DNA of 64,000 nt from positions 56,777,673 to 56,841,672 of the forward strand of contig NC_090288.1 in assembly GCF_037392515.1 (NCBI RefSeq). Reading direction: 5' to 3'. This DNA is from Haliotis asinina (Eukaryota; Mollusca; Gastropoda; Lepetellida; Haliotidae). The notes beneath the pieces were generated by a model. The model searched no databases and was not told where the DNA came from. It saw nothing but the letters and a program-made list of their open reading frames with translations. Made by a program: the position numbers and the translations under genes. Shown in pieces: positions 36,465 through 45,809 of the stretch; the first letter of the stretch is position 1, and the number at the start of each line of letters is the position of its first letter.

Positions 36465-38102
36465 ATGGAAACATACAAAGATCAAACAATTGCTGATAGA
36501 ATCTGCTTCTGGGGAAAGACTGAGCCCCACACGCCCGCCTTCATTTTCTGGAGCAAGAATGGCAGATATGTCTTGTCACGGGCAGATGTTCTGGATCTGT
36601 CAAGTAGGTTTGCTTTCAGACTGACTGAACTTGGTGTTCATCACGGAGAGGCGGTGTGCATTGCTCTTCCCAACTGTCCAGAAAGAGTAATAGCAAACTT
36701 TGGTGTACATTTAGCTGGAGCTGTGGCAATGAACGGTCAAATTTTACGTTCTGATGGTCAAGATATTATTGAATCCATGCGAAAGGCTACCTGCAAAACT
36801 CTTATCACGGATCCAGATCAGGAAAATGGGGCTTGGAGTATTTGCAGTGGATTTTTCGAGGTCGAATCGGGTGGAGTGTACAGCTCTGGAATCAAATGTG
36901 TCAAAGTACCAAGTTTGAAGAATGTGGTATATTGCAAAACGAAGAAACCAGAATGTGAGTTTTTCAGATCACTGCCGTCAAATGATAGGTATGTGAACAA
37001 CAAGACGAAGCCGTCAGATGTTGCTCAAATATTCACAACATCAGGGAGTTCAGGATACACGAAGCTGGTCCCACATTCACACAAGGCCCTTCTGACGGCG
37101 GGAAAGATGTTAATTGAAATGATGGGTGCTTATGGCAAAAATGGTAAATCTATTTATAATACTGCTCCACTTGGTTGGTCTGGAGGATTCCCATATTTTT
37201 TCCTTTTACTTGGATGGCATCGGATTCTGGTGGATGATTCTGTTGGAGTCCCCACAGACGGTCTCCAATTCGTATGGAATAACTTCTGTCAGGAAGATAT
37301 CAAAATAGCATGGCTTTCGTCTTTCCAGATTGTCGGTATCTGCAAACAAAGAGACATACGGGAATCAAAGCATCACAAACTGAATTTAGTTATCACTGGT
37401 GGACAACCATTGAAGACAGAAAGTCTTGAATCCATTGGGCAACTCACTGATGCTGTCCTAAACGCGTACGGCTCGACAGAAGCCGGGCTTATCTGTACCA
37501 TTACTTTCCGTGAGGATAATATTTGCGACTTCAAGGAAAATATAACAGGTTTTGCAGCGTCAGGCGTGGATGTAAAGGTTGTTGATTCAAGAATGGTTGA
37601 AGTTCAACCCAATGCTCATGGAGAAATCCTTGTACGATCAGAGACTGTAACTGAAGGATACATTGGAGACCCACATTTATCAAGTCTTCACGATGGCTGG
37701 TTTCGAACAGGAGACCTTGGTTATAAAGACACTAAGGAGTGTTTGTTTGTTGAAGGCCGAAGCTCCGACGCCATCATGCACGGCCCCTACATCCTTTATC
37801 CCACATGGCTTGAGGAGAAGCTCGCCAAATGCCCTGGTATTAAGCAGAACTATATTGTTCCCGTTCCCGACAAGGTTCTCCACCACGAGATATGTGCTTG
37901 TGTCCAACTAGAGGAGGGAGCCAGACTGTCACAAGATGACATCATAGATTTTGTGAAAGGGGAAGCTGGTGCAGACATTTTGTCAGCTATGAATGTTGTT
38001 CCAAAATATGTTGAATTCTTTGATACATTTCCTGTCCTGAACTCATTCAAAGTTGACCGAAAAACGCTGGCAAAACTAGCCGTAGAAAGACTGCAACTGT
38101 AA
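36465..38102 (+). CDS. Acyl-CoA synthetase (AMP-binding, ANL superfamily), ACS-1, 545 aa
   Basis: Adenylate-forming enzyme that activates a carboxylic acid with ATP and joins it to CoA; it resembles animal ACSF2/4-coumarate-ligase-like proteins. The start METYKDQTIADR follows a conserved splice-acceptor-like site, and the whole body is one exon. Motifs, in order: the ATP-binding loop TTSGSSGYTK (191-200), YGSTE (335-339), TGDLGY (415-420), the hinge region GRSSDAIMHGPYILYP (431-446), and a C-terminal FKVDRK (528-533), whose Lys529 matches the catalytic lysine of the C-terminal lid, although the usual Gly before it is Phe. No signal peptide is evident, and the end LQL is not a typical peroxisomal signal. 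The acid substrate cannot be told. A paralogue lies at 59323-60966. Confidence 0.9.
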   Translation: METYKDQTIADRICFWGKTEPHTPAFIFWSKNGRYVLSRADVLDLSSRFAFRLTELGVHHGEAVCIALPNCPERVIANFGVHLAGAVAMNGQILRSDGQDIIESMRKATCKTLITDPDQENGAWSICSGFFEVESGGVYSSGIKCVKVPSLKNVVYCKTKKPECEFFRSLPSNDRYVNNKTKPSDVAQIFTTSGSSGYTKLVPHSHKALLTAGKMLIEMMGAYGKNGKSIYNTAPLGWSGGFPYFFLLLGWHRILVDDSVGVPTDGLQFVWNNFCQEDIKIAWLSSFQIVGICKQRDIRESKHHKLNLVITGGQPLKTESLESIGQLTDAVLNAYGSTEAGLICTITFREDNICDFKENITGFAASGVDVKVVDSRMVEVQPNAHGEILVRSETVTEGYIGDPHLSSLHDGWFRTGDLGYKDTKECLFVEGRSSDAIMHGPYILYPTWLEEKLAKCPGIKQNYIVPVPDKVLHHEICACVQLEEGARLSQDDIIDFVKGEAGADILSAMNVVPKYVEFFDTFPVLNSFKVDRKTLAKLAVERLQL

Positions 38103-38305
38103 CGGGTGGGTAAGATTTCACATTACTGGCTACTGACCTTAACAAACTTTCTCTTTACGTAATTGGTCTATCTTGTACCTGACGTTCACAGACTGGAATA
38201 TATACTGCTGTGTGCAACAACTGCTATCATCCAACTACTCCGTTTGATCCGACACCTCCTATCCAAAGTGTGACATCTGTTACCCTTTATGTATCTTGAA
38301 TTATG
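38103..38305. other. ACS-1 3' flank
   Basis: Probably 3' UTR. It matches 13980-14150. No AATAAA is seen before the SINE at 38306. Confidence 0.5.
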
Positions 38306-38535
38306 GACCCGTGAAGGTCCGAGGTAGAATAAGCCTTGAGCAACCCATGCTTGCCATAGAAGGCAACTCTGCTTGTCGTAAGAGAAACGGTATCGGGTGG
38401 CCAGCCTCGCTGACTTGGTTGTCGCATGCCATCGGCTCCCAATGGCGCAGATCGATGCTCATGCTGTTGATCACTGGATTGCCTGTTCCAGACTCGTCAT
38501 ATAGCTATGCGTGACTTAAATCTAAACTCACTCAC
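38306..38535 (+). repeat. SINE-like repeat, degenerate copy
   Basis: Begins GACCCGTGAAGGTCC and ends AAACTCACTCAC, collinear with the better copy at 55196-55463 but with several gaps. The flanks GAATTAT and GAATATT may be a decayed target-site duplication. The related sequence at 13980-14150 and 15240 lacks it. Confidence 0.85.
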
Positions 38536-38994
38536 GAATATTCTTATAAGGATAACATTTAGGACGTCACGAAGACTGTCATATTCATATATTCGGATTC
38601 TTTTTGCAGTTCAGTATTTCTTCACGGTATACTGTATGCATGCATAATATGCCAGTGTCTTTATCATCACAAAAGAAACTATGGTTTGAAATTTGTTCTG
38701 TTGTACTACGGTTACACCCTGGGGTATATATACCGAAACTATTTGCAATTATGGAAAAAAAACTCACGAAAGTGGTGAACCATGATGAAAGGTAGATATA
38801 CATATAATATTCCAGTGTGGTGTTATTTTGTAGGAGCTGATATTAAAATAGTCCACGTGCAGTTTTTGTATCTCTATTTTTATCATCTATAGATCGGCCT
38901 ACTAATAATCATATATTTATTCAGCAAGTGTGGGGTATTTGATATCAATGATTAACGCTAATGATTAAAACAATGCTTCTGTCATTGTTTCTCT

Positions 38995-39106
38995 GGCACC
39001 CGTGGCGAGCCACCTCCTCGTGGAGGGTGCTGGGTAATGCCAAGAGCTCGCCAACACCTCCTTGTGGATCCGGAGGCATATTTGGTCCACCAACCTGTTT
39101 GCCGTG
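38995..39106 (+). ncRNA. Candidate HDV-like self-cleaving ribozyme, copy F 5' end
   Basis: Bases 1-7 (GGCACCC) can pair with bases 31-37 (GGGTGCT), leaving a G1-U37 wobble at the 5' end. Bases 16-19 (CCAC) pair with GTGG across a CTCCTC loop. Bases 38 on read GGGTAAT. A P4-like arm is possible, with an upper stem CCTCC/GGAGG and a base GCCAA/TTGGT. P2 would be GGCGA with TTGCC. The active-site joint is not certain. Confidence 0.55.
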
Positions 39107-39397
39107 GGTTGCGGCCCTGTGTCGGTGGAGGACGAGAGTATTGGGGTTGAGGGCACTGGGAACCTGTAACCGTGTGTCCTTTGCTGAACACAACCCTTCG
39201 ACCCTTACTTCACCTAGACGGGTGGTTGAATGGGCCCGGTTCAACCAATCGGCTGGTCATGCTATGCCCTGTACGTGTAACTTTGGCTGCACAAATTTGA
39301 GACATTATTTACAAATTTTGTGAATTGTCCTGGCTTCATGATGATATAATTATATTTCGGTTGTGAATATCCAATTTTGTAACTTGCCAAGAGTCCT

Positions 39398-40858
39398 ATG
39401 TCCAGAAGGCAGTGGCCCATGGGCCAATCTGGTGGAATTATTGATCTTTTTTAATTTTACTACTGGAGTATATCATCCGGGTGTCCTTGGTGCTGCAAGT
39501 CGGAGATCCGTTGGGTTTAGCATTGTCCTTGTGATACTCCGCGGTAAGTGGGGAGCTTGGGTGTTGAACGACTATACACTTACCTTGGACTACGAAACAC
39601 CCTGTAAGAAAACAAAACGTCCCCGTGACACTGATGACGAACAACGACCCTCCACATTAGTTCATTACTGGCCACGTGTCCTGATTATTGAGACTTTGGA
39701 TAAGACTCCCTTGAAACTAAGTCCTTTCGCGATTTCAAAAGGGGTTTACGGTCATAGCAGGAGAAGTCAAGAATGTTCAGAGGTTGCGTTCAGGATCCCT
39801 GTTAATAGAATGCAACAGGAAACAGCAAGCAATGAACATGCTATCAACGGATATGTTTGTTGGTGTTCCCGTTAAGATCTCTGCTCATAGAACTTTGAAT
39901 ACTAGAAAAGGGATTGTAAGAGACAGAGATCGCCTCTTTGCTGACATGACAGAGATTGATATCGCTTCTGAGATGAAAGACGAATGAGTGACTGTTATAT
40001 GTCAGGAGATTTACAACCCGCAAAAATAATGGAACAGTTCCAACAAACACTTATCGCTTCTCGTTTTCAGCGCCAAACCCTCCTAAATCAATCAAGGCAG
40101 GTTACTGTAATGTGAACGTTGATGTGTACATCCCTAGTCCCCTGCGGTGCTTCAATTGTCAGAAGAACGGACATGGACTGAATAATTGTTAATTGTCTGT
40201 TACTTGTGCTCACTGTGTTGAGAATACACATGTAACAGAAGATTGTGACAAGAGTTATAAAAAATGCACCAACTGCCACGGAAGTCACTCATCCTTTTCT
40301 ATAGACTGTCCTGTTTGAAAAAAAAAAAGAAGAAAATAAATCGGGTTAAATATACCAGGAACGTCAGCTTTGCTGAAGCAAAAAAGCTTGTTCAGTCTAG
40401 AGAACAAAATGAAACCTATGCCTCTATCGCCAGCACATCACCCGAAACAACCCATAAGGAAAGTCAGCCACAATTAAAATTACCTCCTCGCACTCATGCC
40501 AAACAGACTTGACGTGGGTAAACTCTGACACTCCTACACGATTTTCTCCCGATCAGTTCACTCAGACAGCAACATCACTTTCATAGCAGAACCTCTTGCA
40601 GGAACCTCTTCTCTTTCGCAAACTTGTTCTCAACCTGACAGAAATGAGAACCAACCTGGAAAGTCCAAAATCAAATCGCGGCTAGACACTTCAAAAACAA
40701 ATCGAGCATCTAAAGGGTCAGGTAAGATAAAAATATCTAACAAAGTTGGATCACTAGAGGATATGGATGTTTCTGATAGCATCCATCAAAGGGCACATAA
40801 TTTATCGCCCTCAAAGAAAGTGCGGGGCAGATCCCCAATCAACCCTCCTAAAAGATAG
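39398..40858 (+). pseudogene. Retrotransposon ORF1, copy F, broken
   Basis: The ATG at 39398 corresponds to MPRRRW of copies C and H. Readable sections include AASRRSVGFSIVLVILRG (39480s-39540s) and a central RNA-binding region (RLRSGSLLIECNRKQQAMN, 39784 frame). Zinc knuckles of the CFNC/CAHC type lie near 40150-40310. The serine-rich end LEDMDVSDSI...LSPSKKVRG stops at TAG 40856-40858. At least four frame changes or stops break it, including a poly-A run near 40318-40333. Confidence 0.75.
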
Positions 40859-40875
40859 TTCATTCTAAAAAAAAC

Positions 40876-43800
40876 TAGTACAGTGGAATTGTAGAGGCGT
40901 CCAAATTTAATGAGTTACAGCTTTTAGTCCAAGATTTTGCACCATCGGCTTTCTGTTTGCAGGAAACCTATTTGAAGCAGACAGATACTTTTGATTTACT
41001 GCATTTTGATGCATATCATTATTTTTCACCTCCGCGTGACAGAGCCATTGGGGGATCTTCAATCCTTGTTAAACAGGATGTTATACATAGTCCTGTAACA
41101 CTCGCAACTAACCCCCAAGCCGTTGCAGTTAGACTTACTCTTCATGTTACCTTTACACTATGCTCTTTGTATATTCCGCCTTCGTCAACACTCCAACAGT
41201 CAGATCTGCAAGCTCTCTATTACCAACTTCCTAAATCTTGTATTATAATGGGTGATCTCAATGGCCATAACCCGATATTGGGTGGTTCAAACACTAACTC
41301 GAAAGGTCAAATACTGGAGGATTTTATCTCCAATAATGATTTGTGTTACATTGTGTTTACATTGATGATTCTAGCACTTACCTCCACCCTGCAACTGGCA
41401 CCTGCTCTTCTCTAGATTTGTCTCTTTCAGATTCTTGGCTACTTAATGAATTTGAATGGTCGGTCCACAATGACCTCTGTGGAAGTGACCATTTTCCAAC
41501 TATCTTATCAGGTATTATTAATCCGTTTGACTCTCCATCATATTCGAGATGGAATTTTTCCAAAGCAGACTGGTCTTTATTGCAAGCTTTATGCACATCT
41601 AAACTACGGCCCAAAGTTTTCAGTGATATAGCTGATCCCATTCAGTGTTTTTCTGACGTTTTAAATGCAACTGCTAATGGGTGTATACCAAAGTCATATA
41701 CAAATCCACATGTACGGAAACCATGGTTTAATACAGATTGTAGACAAGCCAGGAAAGCGAGGAAAAAGCAGAAAAATATTTCAGCCATCACGCAAATGTC
41801 CACAACTTAAATAAATTTAAAATACTCAACGCGAAACCTTCAAACAAAACAAACGGCAATCCTGGAGGAACTATGTCTCGAAAATAAATTCACGTACGCC
41901 AATGTCCAATGTATGGAACATGGTTCAAAGAATTAAAGGTAAAGGTTCAAAAGCTGCTGTTCACCATCGTAAAGATCGGGATAATTTAAGTTAAGATGAA
42001 CAAAGTGACAAACTATAAATCTCTATATGTTCCATGTTACTTACACACCTATTGATACTTTCCTTGAAATAGTCTAGACGATTATAATACAAGCCCACCT
42101 ATTTTTAAACTCTATTATAAATAATATATTATAATTCAGTCCATATGATGAGAGAGACAGGAGGAATTTGTATATTTGTTAATCTCGTACGTACAAAGAC
42201 CGCGTATGTGTTGATGAAAATACAGCACACACTGGCAAAGGGGTATGAGAGACACAGGCAATAATTTACATGAAATGCTGCAATATATGTATTCACATCG
42301 GTCTCTTTCCCATTTACATCTTTACGACACAATTAAATAATCAGTACTTGTTTGTGAGACCAGACAGTTTCCTGTCATATCCGAGACCTGCCAGGGAAAT
42401 CAGGCATGATTAGCACTAATTAGCCTCGTCGCAGCAATCAGGCAGTCAGCGAGGGGTGCCAGGTGTTGGGCAGTGGAGCGGCTCCAGGGCTTAATGAGTT
42501 AATTACTGACGCATCTGAAATTGCAAATACAATTGGCGAAACTCTTGCCGAAAATTCATCATCGGCGAATTATGTCCCTGAGTTTCAGAGGTATCAGAAA
42601 CAACAGGAAAAGACAAAACTTAATTTCGATTCAAATAACGGGGAAGATAACAATGAAGTCTTTTCTTTACACGAGCTACATACGAGTCTTGAGCAAGCTC
42701 ATGACACTGCAACAGGTGATGATAATATACATTACCAGCTACTGAAACGCTTACCTGAATCATGTTTGATGACACTTTTGGATATATTTGACCAAATATG
42801 GACATCTGGCAAATTTCCTTCTTCATGGAGAAATGCCACTGCAGTTCAAATACCAAATTCTGGTAAGGACCATACAGATCCGACGAATTATGGACCGTCG
42901 AATAACCTTATCACAAATATTCAATGTGGTTTCAGGAAAAATCATAGTACCATTGATCATTTGGTACGTTTAGAATTCTTTGATAAAAATGCTATAGTCA
43001 ATAAACAACATGCTGTATCAATTTTCTTTGATCTTGAGAAGGCTTACGATACCAAATGGAAGCATGTCATTTTGAAGGGTGTACATGATTTGGTTTGAGA
43101 GGCCGTTTGCCTCTTTTTATCTCACAATTTTTAAAAGACAGGCAATTTTAAGTCCGAGTGGGTTCAACCCTGTCTGATCATTTTAAACAGGATCAGGGTG
43201 TTCCCCAGGGCAGTATTTTGTCGGTGACCTTATTTAGCCTTAAGATCAATAGTTTATACAAGGTTTTAAATGATTCAATTGATGGATCACTTTTTGTAGA
43301 TGATTTTAATATTTCCTGTCATGGTAAAAATATGCATACCATCGAACGGCAACTGCAGTTATGTTTAAATAAAATAAATAAATGGTGTCTTGAAAATGGT
43401 TTTAAGTTCTTAAAGTCGAAAACAAATTGTCTCCACTTTTGTAGGAAATATAAACCGTACAAAGACCCTGAATTATATTTAAATAGCACTCCCATTAAAG
43501 TTGCAAAGGAGGTCAAGTTTCTGGGCCTAGTTTTCGACTCCCATTTTTTGCCGCATATTAAATCCCTCAAAGCCAAATGCCTGAAAGCACTTCATCTGTT
43601 GAAAGTTGTTTCCACTCAAAGTCGGGAGAGGAGCAAGCTACCCTCCTACACCTATATCGATCACTGATCCGTTCAAAACTCAATTATGGCTCCATCATAT
43701 ATGGTGGAGTCTGCTAAAGCAACCTTAAACTATTAGATTCTGTCCACCACCAAGTTTTAAGACTTTGTCTTGGGTGTTTCCGAACGTCGTATAAAATTAT

Positions 43801-44315
43801 CCTTACAATACATTACTAAATTATACTCTAATGAATCTAACCCTGCATATAACTGTGTGTTCAATCCACTTTATGGGGATTTGTATGACAAGAAGTCCTC
43901 TCTTGTCCCACCTCTAGGGCACAGAATTAAACCCTTTCTTTCTTCGACAGGCATTGAGCTGGAAAACATAGCTCCCCCCTCGTCTTCTTTCTTCTCCTCC
44001 TTGGCAGTTGGTTAGGCCTCAAGTCGACCTAACATTAACTTCATTTAGAAAATCAGAAAATAATGAATTACAGTATAAACAAGAATATAATCAATTAAAA
44101 ACTAAATATAGCAATTACCCGTATTTACAGATGGTTCGAAGGGCGGTGGCACAGTGGCTTGTGTCAATGTCTATTGGATCCAGAACGATATCTTCCAGAT
44201 TGCCAAATAACAGTTCTATTTTTAAAGCTGAAGCAAACACCATACTAACGGCTCTTAAATTTATTCAAAGACACCCTAAACATGAACAATATATGATCTT
44301 TTTTTTTGTTCAGAT
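40876..44315 (+). pseudogene. Retrotransposon ORF2, copy F, broken and truncated
   Basis: The endonuclease begins near 40876 (QWNCRGV-like) and includes LQETYLKQTD, GGSSILVKQDVIHSPV, IIMGDLNGHNPILGG and CGSDHFPTIL. The 509-bp insert follows. Reverse transcriptase spans about 42510-43690, with IFFDLEKAYDTKW, QGVPQGSILSVTLF and an intact FVDDFNISCHGKN box. The start of RNase H is present, and the sequence stops near 44315. Frame breaks occur near 41340, 41810, 42890 (loss of the NYRPISLTS block), 43098 and 43667. Confidence 0.85.
41990..42498. mobile_element. 509-bp insertion flanked by TTAA, type unknown
   Basis: It interrupts ORF2 of copy F; deleting one TTAA plus the insert restores the family reading around TTACTGACGCATCTGAAA. 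TTAA lies at 41986-41989 and 42499-42502. The ends (GTTAAGATGAAC, GGCTTAATGAG) are not clear inverted repeats. No open frame of note. Confidence 0.65.
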
Positions 44316-45074
44316 GCGAGATAATATACTTGCCTAGCTTATGCTTAATAGCAACTGTTAGAATATTTGCCTTTGTAGCAATACATGACGTAGGCTGCGT
44401 GACAGACTCACAAAAGATTTGCTGGAAAGACATGTAACTCCAACTTGTTCAGCCTGATCTGCCCAAGCGCATGCTAATGCAGTGCAATGCGGTGTCACAT
44501 CTGGTTATGTCTATCTTTATGAAGGGGTGCACCTTTGTCAGTTGGCCATTTGAACTCTCAGTGTCCAGAAAAAACGTCATAAACATCCTAACTTTCTTTT
44601 TCGAAGAAGCTACAGGTGGTTTTATGCTGCCGACTCGGGCTTTTTGCCACGCAACAGCAGTAGCAACTGGTGCACTATTACTGATGCTAAGAAATTCGCG
44701 TGGGAGAGCTTTCTTGAAATGGGTGTAAACCCGTGGATTGATTGCTGTGGCCATGTTGAAATTTTGAAAAGCGATTACTGGGACAAAAATACTAGAGTTA
44801 AACATGAAATAGAAAAAGTGATAATTAAACTGGGTGTAGAGAGTCACAGCGATTGTGAAAGTAACTGACGTCTGTACGCTGAAAATTCATTTAGCTAAAC
44901 TCATATGAGTGTGTAAGCATTTCAAATGAAACATGAAATAATATAAGGAATATGTTTTGCACGTACCCAACATTAATAACATTCTGTGCTCACCTATTTA
45001 ATGAGGTTCTCTCGACCTGCTGTTTGTGCCACTTGACCTTCCGGGTCATGCATCTGTTGAGGAGCTCTGTTTGT
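44316..45074. other. Intergenic; possible short exon at 44600-44868
   Basis: One plus frame from about 44600 to a TGA at 44866-44868 reads about 90 residues of natural-looking, charged sequence (AKKFAWESFLEMGVNPW, then HEIEKVIIKLG). It has no methionine near its start, could follow an AG splice site, and I do not recognise it. Otherwise nothing is visible. Confidence 0.3.
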
Positions 45075-45603
45075 ATGTTATGTTTCCAATCGCACTTTTA
45101 CAGTATAGTACAGATATTTATTTGTACAGATTTATTGATAGTACAGACACAACTTGAGGCGTACAATCTGTTCTTTACTGAGAATGAATAATCCCAAATA
45201 TAGTAATTGTAAACGTCGATGTGTGTTAATTACAGTTAATATATCTAGGTTATCACAAATGCACATCTCCAAGGGAGTGTAATGCAATGTCATCTTCCAG
45301 GGGCGTGCTTGAGCATAGATGATGCACCTGTCCCGTGTGACTTTGAATAACATAATCTCATTGCATGACTATTAAAACGACGTCACACAGCTCTTCTTCA
45401 TTGCGACTTTCGTCTGTAGATGCAGGAGGGAGAAGAAAATTACATGGAGTAGTAAAACCGTAAGTATGAAGAGAAAGCATTGCTCATCAGAAATCTTGCA
45501 GATATAGGATGTATCGAATGTCCGTAAGTATTATCCAGCAGAAATATCAACATGAAACTCTGGACTCTTTTGGAATCTGTCGGACCCCCATGCATCAAAT
45601 ACT
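45075..45603. other. Intergenic segment paralogous to 31780-32165 and 1-115
   Basis: Non-coding. The left part matches 31780-32165 and the right part matches the beginning of the window, showing that these were one segment. Retrotransposon copy G is inserted at its right end. Confidence 0.65.
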
Positions 45604-45625
45604 GGCACCCATGAAGAGCCACTTA

Positions 45626-45798
45626 ACCAATGCTATAGACTCGCTAAGAGTTCCAATGATGAGATCCAGCTATACAATAAGTTTGGATCCCTTGAGGACA
45701 TGGATGTGTCCGACCATTGCACTGGTAGGACACATAGCTTGTCACCATCAAGGAAGGCGAGAGGTAGATCTCCTGTACATCCTCCTCGGATGAAATAA
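45626..45798 (+). pseudogene. Retrotransposon ORF1 C-terminal tail, copy G
   Basis: Encodes the equivalent of LEDMDVSDHC, then HSLSPSRKARGRSPVHPPR, up to TAA at 45796-45798. It is joined to only the first 20 bases of the 5' UTR. Confidence 0.7.
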
Positions 45799-45809
45799 TG
45801 TCCTCGTCT

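Larger units (their letters stand above)
38995..44315 (+). mobile_element. Non-LTR retrotransposon copy F, 5'-complete, 3'-truncated
   Basis: Starts GGCACCCGTGGCGAGCC, the same 5' end as copy H, within a duplicated ACS 3' flank. The 5' UTR, ORF1 and most of ORF2 are present. A 509-bp insertion flanked by TTAA sits at 41990-42498. The element ends inside RNase H near 44315, so the 3' UTR is missing. Confidence 0.9.

Noticed and set aside
36178..38102. ACS-1 as a processed retrogene
   Set aside because: Single-exon coding alone would fit, but a conserved splice acceptor and homologous flanks in all copies favour tandem DNA duplication of a gene with an upstream intron.
41990..42498. SINE or tRNA origin of the insert in copy F
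   Set aside because: No A/B boxes, no (ACTC)n tail and a 4-bp TTAA duplication rather than 10-13 bp.
44449..44847. 132-codon minus-strand frame
   Set aside because: Overlaps a plus-strand frame with more natural composition; neither is recognised, so no gene is called.
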